Shown here: piece by piece, positions 1-7,451 of the stretch | How positions within the stretch are numbered: the first letter of the stretch is position 1 | Layout: each line of letters begins with the position of its first letter | DNA from: Desulfobulbus sp. | GTDB taxonomy: Bacteria; Desulfobacterota; Desulfobulbia; Desulfobulbales; Desulfobulbaceae | Direction: 5' to 3' | DNA length: 12,192 bases | NCBI GenBank assembly: GCA_028684915.1 | Contig: JAQUEZ010000180.1 | Location: 1-12,192 of the forward strand | Position numbers and translations under genes: made by a program | Notes under the pieces: generated by a model | Database searches by the model: none | The model's input: the letters and a program-made list of their open reading frames with translations, nothing else | What the model was told of the DNA's origin: nothing

Positions 1-44
1 AGATGGAGTTGACTCCGATTGGGCTTGTTAAATCGACGGCGCAT
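1..44 (-). CDS. Possible start of a gene running off the left edge
   Basis: On the minus strand an ATG at 44 is preceded six bases upstream by AAGGAA (51-56), a good ribosome binding site. The frame is open for 14 codons to the window edge (MRRRFNKPNRSQLH). The upstream DNA (75-210) is AT-rich and could hold its promoter. Fourteen codons are too few to identify a family, so this is only a placeholder for a gene whose body lies outside the window. Confidence 0.2.
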   Translation of the reverse strand, partial: MRRRFNKPNRSQLH

Positions 45-95
45 GGCTTTTTCCTTCGGCGGCAGGGGCGGGCAAAAAACTCTTTTAATATCGAC

Positions 96-118
96 AATTC
101 AATAACATATATTGAATT
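96..118. repeat. Inverted repeat in AT-rich intergenic DNA
   Basis: AATTCAAT (96-103) and ATTGAATT (111-118) are perfect 8-base inverted arms around a 7-base spacer. It lies between the end of the kinase-like gene (213) and the possible gene start at 44. It could be an operator or a weak stem-loop, but there is no GC-rich stem as in a normal intrinsic terminator. The rest of 45-212 is AT-rich with no other clear feature. Confidence 0.3.
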
Positions 119-212
119 TTATTGCACCGGTTTTGCAACAGGCTCATATATCAATAATTTATTAACACGAAAAATAATGGTATATGATTCAATAAAAATA
201 AACATTTATTAT

Positions 213-866
213 CTAAAACAGCGTTGAACCAATAGATTTCATTGTATCAGCTTTCTTTTTTGCTAATAAAGCCATTTCAGCAACCAATTTCCTCGATTCA
301 AAGGTTGATTTGAATTTCGGTTTTTGCAAAATACAATAAATAATATCAACCGCATCATCAATTGTTATGCTACTTATATTAATTACAATGTCGTATAGTC
401 TGCTGTCCCACGTGTCAGTTCCATATATTTGAACGCCCCACTTTCTGCGCTCCTCATCATCATTTTTCAAAATTTTCATTGATTCTTGATACGATATATT
501 CTCACGCTTCATTTCCTCTTGAACACGAGTGTCCATATCTGCATTTATTCTAATTTTTAGAACATGCGGAATGTCTTTAAGAAAAAAATGCCCGGCAAGT
601 CCATGATAAACAATATTGTCGTTGCGTGCATGTTGAAGAATTGCCGAACGATAGTATATCACATATCTATCAGAACTGTCTGATGAAAAAATTCTAGGTG
701 AATCATGAAGCGCTCTAACAAGCTTTATTTCAGGAATATTAAACTCATTCGACGCTTCAAGTATAATCTCTCTGGATATGCACTCATATCCCAATTTTTC
801 AGCCAATTTCTCGGCAACTTCTTTACCACGGCTGTACGAACCCCTAGCAATTGTGACGATAGACAT
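213..866 (-). CDS. Cytidylate kinase-like family protein
   Basis: This 217-residue soluble protein resembles the cytidylate kinase-like family (Pfam PF13189 type), whose members are often annotated as P-loop nucleotide kinases but mostly lack a proven substrate. The P-loop is near the N-terminus: G9-SYSR-G14-K15 followed by E16 where true kinases have Ser or Thr. Other family-like blocks are DNIVYHGLAGH (83-93), an acidic and Arg-rich lid-like block (DDEERRKW, 136-143) and DSRLYDIVIN (154-163). The start at 866 has AAGGA about ten bases upstream. The C-terminal stretch (SRKLVAEMALLAKKKA) resembles the point where longer relatives, as I recall them, continue into a BON-like domain, so this may be a short or truncated form. 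The gene is much more AT-rich than the adjacent operon and has AT-biased codon use, suggesting a different origin. No link to the hyf-type operon beyond shared orientation is evident. Confidence 0.75.
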   Translation of the reverse strand: MSIVTIARGSYSRGKEVAEKLAEKLGYECISREIILEASNEFNIPEIKLVRALHDSPRIFSSDSSDRYVIYYRSAILQHARNDNIVYHGLAGHFFLKDIPHVLKIRINADMDTRVQEEMKRENISYQESMKILKNDDEERRKWGVQIYGTDTWDSRLYDIVINISSITIDDAVDIIYCILQKPKFKSTFESRKLVAEMALLAKKKADTMKSIGSTLF

Positions 867-936
867 TTTTATATTTCCTTCTTAATTGCCTCTCTTCGAG
901 AGCCCTAAGTTCTTGCTTTAATAGAAAGTGTAGAGA

Positions 937-965
937 TAACTTGTGACGATCCCATCGTGTGTCAA
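937..965 (-). promoter_or_regulatory. Candidate promoter/operator of the kinase-like gene
   Basis: A perfect TTGACA -35 hexamer lies at 960-965 on the minus strand, about 95 bases upstream of the kinase-like start. Immediately downstream is a dyad, ACGAT-ccc-ATCGT (946-958), placed as an operator would be. The -10 is poor (AAGTTA or AGTTAT at 936-942), so an activator may be needed, or this may be chance. The rest of 867-995 shows no gene. Confidence 0.3.
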
Positions 966-995
966 TTTCGCCGCATAAAAACAGTTGAGAGCTGA

Positions 996-1014
996 CCGCT
1001 CTTTTCAAGAGCGG
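996..1014 (-). terminator. Stem-loop at the end of the hyf-type operon
   Basis: CCGCTCTT and AAGAGCGG form a perfect 8-bp stem with a 3-base loop. The stop codon of the last operon gene (1005-1007) sits at the loop. On the minus strand a T5 run follows only about a dozen bases later. An alternative, mutually exclusive stem (AGAGC-ggtca-GCTCT) brings the T5 closer. It fits a weak intrinsic terminator or a 3' stabilising hairpin, since no long U-tract directly follows the stem. Confidence 0.45.
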
Positions 1015-2990
1015 CTAACCAACGTCAAAAGTAAAAATAGGGCCAGCGCGGTATAAAGCAGGTAGCCGCCTATAACGCCGTGCTGTAGGAAAGCCCTGAC
1101 CTTGAAGGTTAACGAACTGATGCTTCGGCACAGGGGATAAAGCATTCGGTCGAGCACCACGTCGGGGGTGTGATCGACAAAACGACGCGGCCCCGGGAAG
1201 AAGCCGAAAGACTGTTCGTCTTTGATATCGGTCCACAACCCCCATTGGAAAAGATTGCTCAGCATTTCGGCAAAAGAAGCGGCAGTGTATTGCATCCGGG
1301 CTGTTGGCAAGGGATACCCGCACCCCCAGGTCGCAGTAAGGGGCGGGAGATCGCCCTTCCGCCGCCGGCGCATAAGGGTCAGGCCGGTGACCAAGATCAA
1401 GAAGATCAGCCCGCATCCGGTGATCCAGCCGACCGGCGCGAGAGCGCCGGGGAAAGCGGCCGTTGTGGCGATAGCCCCCCAGGCCACAAGCGCCTGGGAC
1501 AAAACCGGGACGACCACGGCTGGCACACCGCCTATAACAACACAGCATCCGAGAATAAGCGCCATGACCACCACCATGCTGGTTGGCGCCTCGACAACGG
1601 GTTGTGGCCATTTCTTCCGCGCCTCACCCAAGAAGGTCACGCCGAAAACCTTGACAAAACAGGCCACAGCCAGGGCGCCAATCATGGCAAGAATAGGAGC
1701 CGCCACCACGGCGAGGTTAAGACTCAATGGGGTATCGGCCCCCTGACTGTGCAGGAGTCCGAGATAGATCAGCCATTCGCTTACAAAGCCGTTCAAGGGC
1801 GGCAGGCCGCAGATGGCTATGGCCCCTCCCAGAAAGCAGATCCCCGTAATCGGCATTCGTTTGAGGAGCCCGCCATAGGAGTCAATCTGGCGGGTACCGG
1901 TAGCGTTGATCAGGGCCCCGGCGCTCAAAAAAAGAAGCGATTTGAAGAGCCCGTGGTTGACGACATGGAGCAGTGCTCCCGCGAGGCCCAGAGCCATCAG
2001 GCCGGGCTGATCAAAACTTCGGCCCAAAAGGGCAACGCCGAGGCCGATGAGGATGATGCCGATATTCTCCACCGAGTGATAGGCCAAAAGTCGCTTGATA
2101 TCGTGCTGGGCAAGGGCAAAAACGACGCCCATCACTCCTGACACTCCTCCCAGTATTAAAATGGTCCACCCCCACCAAGGGGGAACATGAGCAAAGAAGC
2201 TCGTCATCCGCACAATTCCATAGATCCCCATCTTGATCATAACTCCGGACATGAGAGCCGAAACGTGACTAGGCGCCGCCGCATGGGCTTCAGGCAGCCA
2301 GATGTGGAGCGGCATAATGCCGGCCTTGACCCCAAAACCGAAAAGGGCAAGGAGAAAGATGGCGGAGGCAAAGGGTGTTCCCGCATCAAGAGTGTTTTTT
2401 TCGGGAAAATCAAAGGATCCCGTAGCCTGCGCCATGAGGATAAAGAAAGCATAGAGAGCTAACGTGCCCAAATGGGTGCTGGCCAGATAGACAAAGGCGG
2501 CCCGCCTGACCTCTTCTTTTTTCTGTTCCGTCAGAATGAGCAGGAATCCGGAGATAGCCATCACCTCCCAGGCCACCAGGAAGAGGATGTTGTTGCGGCA
2601 TCCCGGCAGAATAGCAATGCTGGCCGCGAGAATGCCGTACAAAAATCTCACTTTGCCGGCAGCGGTTGGGTGGTGGCGATGGGGAAAATAGCCCAGACCG
2701 TAGAGGGAGCTCAAACCGCTGACCAAAAAGGCGGGAAGGAGAAAAACGACGGCCAGGCCGTCCAATCGAAAAAGAAAATGCCCGCCAGGCAGCGACCATG
2801 GCATATCCAGTTCCGGGGTTGAACCGACGGCCAGCGCGCCGCAAGCCGCCATGAGTCCGAGGAGTGCGCCGCCCGCCATCAATCCAGCGCTTAGGCGTTC
2901 ACCTCGATCAGAACGATTGCCCCACACCAGGGCAGGCAAACCGGAGAACGAGAGGACCAAGATCACGGCGAGACAGGCGGTGACAATCAT
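1005..2990 (-). CDS. hyfB: Second HyfB-like proton-antiporter-type membrane subunit
   Basis: This 661-residue polytopic membrane protein belongs to the Mrp/NuoL/HyfB antiporter-like family and would move H+ or Na+ in the membrane arm. The usual charged channel residues are present: E142 in the WE pair of the NuoL TM5 equivalent, K222 in GFGVKAG, K253 in the block LMSGVMIKMG, and K350 in LFKSLLF. The signature HIWLPEAHAAAPSHVSALMS is at 229-248. A hydrophilic HyfB-type tail contains TWGCGYPLPTARMQY. Length matches E. coli HyfB (about 670). The start at 2990 follows GAGG by about seven bases and lies three bases after the small-subunit stop. It is a paralogue of the first operon gene (8515-10494), roughly equal in length but clearly diverged. 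Having a second HyfB-type subunit at the 3' end, with no HyfD, sets this operon apart from E. coli hyf. Family assignment is secure; the transported ion is not. Confidence 0.9.
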   Translation of the reverse strand: MIVTACLAVILVLSFSGLPALVWGNRSDRGERLSAGLMAGGALLGLMAACGALAVGSTPELDMPWSLPGGHFLFRLDGLAVVFLLPAFLVSGLSSLYGLGYFPHRHHPTAAGKVRFLYGILAASIAILPGCRNNILFLVAWEVMAISGFLLILTEQKKEEVRRAAFVYLASTHLGTLALYAFFILMAQATGSFDFPEKNTLDAGTPFASAIFLLALFGFGVKAGIMPLHIWLPEAHAAAPSHVSALMSGVMIKMGIYGIVRMTSFFAHVPPWWGWTILILGGVSGVMGVVFALAQHDIKRLLAYHSVENIGIILIGLGVALLGRSFDQPGLMALGLAGALLHVVNHGLFKSLLFLSAGALINATGTRQIDSYGGLLKRMPITGICFLGGAIAICGLPPLNGFVSEWLIYLGLLHSQGADTPLSLNLAVVAAPILAMIGALAVACFVKVFGVTFLGEARKKWPQPVVEAPTSMVVVMALILGCCVVIGGVPAVVVPVLSQALVAWGAIATTAAFPGALAPVGWITGCGLIFLILVTGLTLMRRRRKGDLPPLTATWGCGYPLPTARMQYTAASFAEMLSNLFQWGLWTDIKDEQSFGFFPGPRRFVDHTPDVVLDRMLYPLCRSISSLTFKVRAFLQHGVIGGYLLYTALALFLLLTLVSRS

Positions 2991-2993
2991 CTT

Positions 2994-3752
2994 TTAACCT
3001 CGTTTTCCAAGCAGCCGCAGCAGCCCGTCCAGGATGGTATACGGCTGTGGAGGACAACCGGGGATGAAAAGATCAACCGGCAGCAGTGTTTCCAAGCCTT
3101 GCCCCGCCTCCGGTGAACCACGAAACGGGCCGCCGCCGATGGCACAAGCGCCAACGGCGATGACAACCTTTGGGGTCGGTATTGCTTCGTAGGTGGCCAG
3201 CAGCGCCGAACGCATATTTTCGGTCAGGCACCCAGTCACCAAAATTCCATCGGCATGACGCGGTGAGGCGACGAATTGGATGCCGAAGCGGCCCAGGTCG
3301 AAAACCAGGGTGCCGAGGACATTGCAGTCCGCCTCGCAGGCGTTGCAGCCACCAGCCGAAACCAGCCGAAGCTTGAGTGAGCGGCCAAAGAGACGGTGCA
3401 GGTCGGGAGCCAGCGGTTCCGCCAGATCGAGGTTTTGACCGCCATGGCAGTGTAACGCCTCCCGGCGGCGCACCGCCAACCGATAGTCGGAGGAAAAACC
3501 TATCCTGTCGTGCGTACAGGCAGGACAATCCGCGCAAAACAAACAGAGTCCCAGATCGATGGTTAGCTTCCCCTCGTCGAGCTTGCAGGCGCCGAAAGGG
3601 CAGCGATTAAGACACTCCTGACAACCGGTAGGGCATTCCCCCGGCTGAATGATCGGCAGCCCCCGAAACCTCGCTGGAAGACAGGGCTCTTGGGCTGGAA
3701 ATTTTCCAGTCCAAGAGCCCTGTCGATAACGCTCCGCAATTACCCGCAGCAT
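2994..3752 (-). CDS. Small iron-sulfur subunit (HyfI/NuoB-like) fused to a ferredoxin domain (HyfH/NuoI-like)
   Basis: This 252-residue cytoplasmic electron-transfer subunit looks like a HyfH-HyfI fusion. Residues 40-79 form a two-cluster ferredoxin-like domain: C40-x3-C44-x2-C47-x3-C51-P, then C70-x2-C73-x2-C76-x2-C79. The second set lacks the usual x3-CP ending, so its cluster may be altered. Residues 125-252 are the small-subunit domain with the four proximal-cluster ligands C136, C139 (GGCNACE), C202 (GACAIGG) and C233 (PGCPP), as in HycG and NuoB. It should pass electrons from ferredoxin-like clusters to the cluster facing the large subunit. The N-terminal segment RYRQG...LPARFRG resembles related Ehr and HyfH-type proteins as I know them, supporting the start at 3752, which has AAAGGGAA about five bases upstream. 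A 43-base near-perfect palindrome lies in codons 10-24. The 91-base gap before it is the second largest in the operon. Confidence 0.88.
   Translation of the reverse strand: MLRVIAERYRQGSWTGKFPAQEPCLPARFRGLPIIQPGECPTGCQECLNRCPFGACKLDEGKLTIDLGLCLFCADCPACTHDRIGFSSDYRLAVRRREALHCHGGQNLDLAEPLAPDLHRLFGRSLKLRLVSAGGCNACEADCNVLGTLVFDLGRFGIQFVASPRHADGILVTGCLTENMRSALLATYEAIPTPKVVIAVGACAIGGGPFRGSPEAGQGLETLLPVDLFIPGCPPQPYTILDGLLRLLGKRG
3681..3723. repeat. 43-base near-perfect palindrome inside the small-subunit gene
   Basis: Arms of 21 bases pair around one central base (3702). There are 13 outer pairs (3681-3693 with 3711-3723), a single G/T mismatch (3694/3710) and seven inner pairs (3695-3701 with 3703-3709). 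It spans nucleotides 30-72 of the coding sequence, so the mRNA would form a long hairpin about ten codons after the start. It is not followed by a T-run on either strand, so it is not a terminator. Confidence 0.9.
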
Positions 3753-3784
3753 AAAGTTCCCTTTGGTATGTTTCTATGAATATG

Positions 3785-3801
3785 AGCACTTGTTAAGTGC
3801 T
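3785..3801. repeat. Hairpin in the intercistronic gap
   Basis: AGCACTT (3785-3791) and AAGTGCT (3795-3801) pair perfectly around a 3-base loop in the 91-base gap (3753-3843) between the large- and small-subunit genes. It lies about 33 bases upstream of the small-subunit start codon. It could be an mRNA processing or stabilising element that sets the ratio of the two subunits. No other feature is visible in the gap except the small-subunit ribosome binding site. Confidence 0.4.
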
Positions 3802-3843
3802 GACCAACCCCTGTTCCAACGCCCCCAACTGCATCAATCCCGC

Positions 3844-5379
3844 TCACACATCAAATCCACAATAAGAGAGGCCGAAACTTTTGTTGCAAACAGGGAAATT
3901 CGAGATTTGAGTTCCGCGCATCGCCATGGCCAACCCGCTCCAATTGTGAAACGAGGGGTCAACGATCTTGTAGCGCCGGAAACGACCATCTTCCCCAGTC
4001 AGCGCCACATGGACCACTTCGCCCCGCCACCCCTCCACCATGGCGAGACAAAAGGCTTTCGGTCTGAGCGATCCAGGGGCGATCATCACCGAGCCTTTCG
4101 GGAGGTTGTTCAGTAGGCGGCGGACTATTTTGATCGAGACTTCAATCTCCCGGTACCGCATCCTGGCTCGCGCAAAGACGTCGCCCAGCTCGTCGGTGAT
4201 CATCTCGTCAAAGGTCTCCCGGTATATCCCGGTGGGGAAGAAAAAACGGCTGTCCCTGGGGACCCCGCTCGCCTTGGCCGCTATCCCGACCAAGCCCAGG
4301 TCCTCGGCGGTGGAGCGCGTCACCCGCCCAACCCGCTCAAGCCGCCCAAGCACGGAGGGAGTATCGAAAAAAAGATGGCAGGCCCCCAAGGTATGGGCCT
4401 CAACGGCCGTCAATTTTACGAGAAGCTGAGCAATCAGCTCCTGGTCCAAATCAAAACCGACCCCACCCGGCCGGACCAAGCCTCGACCGAAACGACTCCC
4501 GCAGAGGGCCGCCGTCATATTCAGATAATCACCACGCAGTCGACCGCAGAAAGAGGCAGTGGGAAGAAAACCGATGTCGCCGGACAAGGCTCCGATGTCG
4601 CCGACATGGTTGGCCAAGCGCTCCAGCTCAAGGCCCACGGCACGAATAGCCTGTGCCCTGCCCTGGGCCTCACCACCGGCAAGCCCTTCGATCACTTTGC
4701 TGTAGGCCGTCATATGGCCGATGGTGGTGTCGCCGGCTATGGTCTCCATTTGCATTGCCGTCGACGGATAGGGCCCCCCGATCAGGGCCTTCTCCAGGCC
4801 CCGGTGTTGATAGCCCAGGGAAATTTCGAGATGAAGGACCTTCTCGCCATAGCATTGGAAACGAAAATGCCCCGGCTCAATGATACCGGCGTGGACCGGC
4901 CCCACGGCGACCTCATGGATGCCGTCGCCATTCACGCGGTAGAAATCCATTGCCCCGGGAAGGGGATGGATATTGGTGTCTCGCCCCCAGACGTCATGAC
5001 CAGGCCGCCACGAAGCATGGAAACGAATGGGCTTCAACCAGGGATGCCCCTCCGGCGTCACGCCGTACTGTTCAGCAATTTCGCGCTCGAAAAGATGGAG
5101 CTGCGGGCAGTTGGGGGTCAGCGACTGGAAATGCTCACCAATTGCGGTCCGATAGACGGCAAAGTTGGAGTGCCGCTCCCGGGCCATAACGGCAAAAATC
5201 TCTAGGGATACGTCATCCGCGGGATTCTCCGGCGGCACCCCGAAGTAGGCAGCCACCCTGCTGCCGCTGGCATACTCGGTGAGCACCCTGTCTGCAAAAA
5301 TGTCATAGGCAAGGGACGGGATCTGTTCGAGGGCGACCTGCTTTCCGTTGCCGAGCCATACTTCGTTTTGAACGCTCAT
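3844..5379 (-). CDS. NuoC-NuoD/HyfG-like large subunit lacking all Ni-Fe ligands (Ehr type)
   Basis: This 511-residue fusion has a NuoC/30-kDa-like domain (about 1-130, with HLFEREIAEQYGV at 95-107) followed by a NuoD/49-kDa/hydrogenase-large-like domain (VGPVHAGIIEPGHFRF at 159-174, LGYQHRGLEKAL at 188-199). In HycE/HyfG-type hydrogenases the Ni-Fe site needs an N-terminal CxxC (RVCGICG...H) and a C-terminal CxxC (DPCxxC). Here the aligned segments read IAGDTTIGH (214-222), with A215 and T218 at the cysteine positions, and DPSFHNW (474-480), with S476 and N479. All four ligands are gone, so hydrogenase activity is not expected. The flanking motifs are intact, so this is a functional lineage and not decay. 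It matches energy-converting hydrogenase-related (Ehr) complexes, intermediate between group 4 hydrogenases and complex I. The ATG overlaps the HyfF stop by four bases. The substrate is unknown. Confidence 0.9.
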   Translation of the reverse strand: MSVQNEVWLGNGKQVALEQIPSLAYDIFADRVLTEYASGSRVAAYFGVPPENPADDVSLEIFAVMARERHSNFAVYRTAIGEHFQSLTPNCPQLHLFEREIAEQYGVTPEGHPWLKPIRFHASWRPGHDVWGRDTNIHPLPGAMDFYRVNGDGIHEVAVGPVHAGIIEPGHFRFQCYGEKVLHLEISLGYQHRGLEKALIGGPYPSTAMQMETIAGDTTIGHMTAYSKVIEGLAGGEAQGRAQAIRAVGLELERLANHVGDIGALSGDIGFLPTASFCGRLRGDYLNMTAALCGSRFGRGLVRPGGVGFDLDQELIAQLLVKLTAVEAHTLGACHLFFDTPSVLGRLERVGRVTRSTAEDLGLVGIAAKASGVPRDSRFFFPTGIYRETFDEMITDELGDVFARARMRYREIEVSIKIVRRLLNNLPKGSVMIAPGSLRPKAFCLAMVEGWRGEVVHVALTGEDGRFRRYKIVDPSFHNWSGLAMAMRGTQISNFPVCNKSFGLSYCGFDV

Positions 5380-6806
5380 GGCATTACCCCCACTACCGCC
5401 GCCGCTTCGGTCAGCAAGGTACGGAGCGGTTGAGGCAGATACAGACCAAGGACTAAAACCAGCAGCAACATGAACAAGGGGGGGCCCACTGACAGCAAGG
5501 TGTCCCGATACTTGCCCATGTTCGCCCGAGCCGAGGGCGGCCCCAGGGTTACGGCGAGCACCGTGCTGCCCATACCGATAAAAATCACCGCGAGCATCAC
5601 CAGGAAATAACCGCCCAAGGCAAAATGACCGGTCGAAAACACCCCCCGCAGGATGGTGAACTCGCTGACAAAGACCCCAAAGGGCGGCGAGCCGGTGACG
5701 GCCAGAAAACCGGCAATAAAGAGGACTGCAGAGGTCGGCACCACCGCGATTGCGCCGGCGACCTCCTCCCGTCGTTTGCTGACGAAACAGCGATTGATGT
5801 TGCTGCCCGCGAGAAAGAGGACCCCTTTGACTAGGGCGTTGTTGACCATATGAAGCATGGCCCCGAAGATGGCGATGCCGCCGATGCCCACCCCAATGGC
5901 CATAATGCCCATGTGCTCGACGCTGGAGTAGGCTAAAAGTCGTTTGATATCGGGCTGCTTGATAATAAAGACCGCGGCAAAAAAGAGCGAGATTCCACCC
6001 ATTATCAAAAAAGACTCGCGAGCTATCTCAATCTCGCCGGCGGCGGTCATGATTTGCATAACCCGCAAGAGCCCCAGAAAGGCGATGTTGGTCAGCCCGC
6101 CAGCGAGCAAGGCGCCGACCATCCCTGGCGCCTCGCCATAGGCGTCAGGTTTCCATGAATGGAGTGGGGCCAAACCGACCTTGGTCCCGAAGCCAACCAA
6201 GAGGAAGACAAAGCCCGTCCGCAGCCAGGGGCGGGAGTAGTGGGCCGCTCCTGCGATGAGATCATCGAGCTGCAGACTGATCGACTCGGCAGGCAGCACG
6301 GAATAGGCCACAAAAAGGATTCCCAGCATAGCGAGGGCAATACCGACTGAACAGAGCAAAAGATATTTCCACGTTGCCTCGATAGAGAGCCGGTTGCGGT
6401 TGTAGTAAATCAGCGGGGCCGAGGCCAGGGTAGTGGACTCCACGGCCACCCAGAGGAGCCCCAGGTGCCTCGCTTCCACAGCCAGACTCATTGCGGCTAG
6501 GAACAAGAGCATACAGGTAATAAAAATTCGGTTGCCCCAGTGGAGACGAGCCCGCAAATATCCCAGGCCATAGACCGAACAACAAAAAAAGAGCAGCGAA
6601 ACGACCAGCACGACGAGCCGTCCTAAAGGATCGAGTCCTATCCAGGATCCGGCCGTGATGGGGATCGGGTGAGCGAGGGTCCACAACACCAAAGTCAGAT
6701 GGACGAGGCTCGCCACCGACAGCAGCCAGGGCCTCAGGCGGTCCGAGGGCATAAGGTAGGCGACCAAGGCAAACGCCACGGGAGCAAGAACAAGTAAAGT
6801 CAACAT
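5376..6806 (-). CDS. hyfF: HyfF-like proton-antiporter-type membrane subunit
   Basis: This 476-residue protein with many membrane segments belongs to the NuoM/NuoN/HyfF antiporter-like family and would form one ion channel of the membrane arm. Key residues visible are E123 (VAVESTTLAS), K209 (VGFGTKVG), the motif PLHSWKPDAYGEAP (214-227) and K327 (NNALVKGVLF). At the TM8-lysine position of the HyfB proteins it has N (GGLTNIAFLG), which I regard as usual for HyfF-type subunits. The start at 6806 lies one base after the HyfE stop and has AAGAGAG a few bases upstream; its end overlaps the large-subunit start by four bases. This spacing suggests tight translational coupling. Length is close to HyfF of E. 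coli (about 526), slightly shorter. Family placement is secure. Confidence 0.9.
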   Translation of the reverse strand: MLTLLVLAPVAFALVAYLMPSDRLRPWLLSVASLVHLTLVLWTLAHPIPITAGSWIGLDPLGRLVVLVVSLLFFCCSVYGLGYLRARLHWGNRIFITCMLLFLAAMSLAVEARHLGLLWVAVESTTLASAPLIYYNRNRLSIEATWKYLLLCSVGIALAMLGILFVAYSVLPAESISLQLDDLIAGAAHYSRPWLRTGFVFLLVGFGTKVGLAPLHSWKPDAYGEAPGMVGALLAGGLTNIAFLGLLRVMQIMTAAGEIEIARESFLIMGGISLFFAAVFIIKQPDIKRLLAYSSVEHMGIMAIGVGIGGIAIFGAMLHMVNNALVKGVLFLAGSNINRCFVSKRREEVAGAIAVVPTSAVLFIAGFLAVTGSPPFGVFVSEFTILRGVFSTGHFALGGYFLVMLAVIFIGMGSTVLAVTLGPPSARANMGKYRDTLLSVGPPLFMLLLVLVLGLYLPQPLRTLLTEAAAVVGVMP

Positions 6807-6807
6807 G

Positions 6808-7446
6808 TTACTCTCTTAAAGATGACAGATCTTCCACGTCCATTGATGAAAACGTCAGATTGATCTGGTTGATCACAATTCCCATGACAAACATGGCTAC
6901 CAAGAGGTCGAGCAGGATGCCTGTCTCCACCATCAAGGGCATGGCTTCTGCCAAGAGTATCCCAAAGATAAAAATCCCATTTTCAAAGATCAGATATCCC
7001 AATACCTGGGTTAATGCCTTGCGGCGGGTCGTTAACATCAAAAAACCAGTCACCATGGTGGAAAGGCCAACGGGGATAATGAGCGAGCCACGATGGGCCT
7101 CGATCAAGGGCAAGTAATCGCTGAATATAAAGGCGCTTGCCATCGCCATGGTCCCGAAAATCAAGGTCGGCACATACCCGATGAGGGGTTCGATCTCCCG
7201 ACGAATCTGAACCTGACGGATGGCCCGAAACAGGAGCCAAGGCATAAGTACCCCCTTCATGACCAGGGCTGAACCGGACAAAAACAGGGTGTGTCCGGAA
7301 ACAGGGTGCATAAGAAACGATACCAACGCCAGGATGGCGCCCTGCAGGGCCGTTGTACGGATGCAGGCGCCCAGACGGCTACTCCCCAGGATGAAAAAAT
7401 TAATAGGAATAACCAGCAAGAGCAGCATGTTCGTGGGGTTCTCCAT
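6808..7446 (-). CDS. hyfE: HyfE-like membrane subunit
   Basis: This 212-residue hydrophobic protein resembles HyfE, with a NuoK-like C-terminal part. Such subunits bridge the antiporter-like proteins and the HyfC/NuoH-like subunit. Charged residues within hydrophobic stretches that may line a proton path are K64 (SALVMKGVLMPWLL), E155 (YLIFENGIFIFG), E174 and D180 (ETGILLDLLVAMFVMG). Length fits E. coli HyfE (about 216). The start at 7446 follows GAGG, which lies inside the end of the upstream gene, and only five bases separate the genes. The stop is one base from the next start. Its position between HyfC- and HyfF-like genes agrees with hyf operons, except that the HyfD gene normally found between hyfC and hyfE is missing. 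Confidence 0.88.
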   Translation of the reverse strand: MENPTNMLLLLVIPINFFILGSSRLGACIRTTALQGAILALVSFLMHPVSGHTLFLSGSALVMKGVLMPWLLFRAIRQVQIRREIEPLIGYVPTLIFGTMAMASAFIFSDYLPLIEAHRGSLIIPVGLSTMVTGFLMLTTRRKALTQVLGYLIFENGIFIFGILLAEAMPLMVETGILLDLLVAMFVMGIVINQINLTFSSMDVEDLSSLRE

Positions 7447-7451
7447 AGATT

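Noticed and set aside
1170..2141. Long open frame on the plus strand (323 codons)
   Set aside because: It lies wholly antisense to the second HyfB-like gene, has low-complexity charged content, and is explained by the GC-rich codon pattern of that gene.
4375..5205. Long open frame on the plus strand (276 codons)
   Set aside because: Antisense shadow of the large-subunit gene, with no recognisable domain.
3844..5379. Active [NiFe] hydrogenase or formate hydrogenlyase large subunit
   Set aside because: All four Ni-Fe ligand cysteines are substituted, and no maturation genes or formate dehydrogenase gene are in the window.
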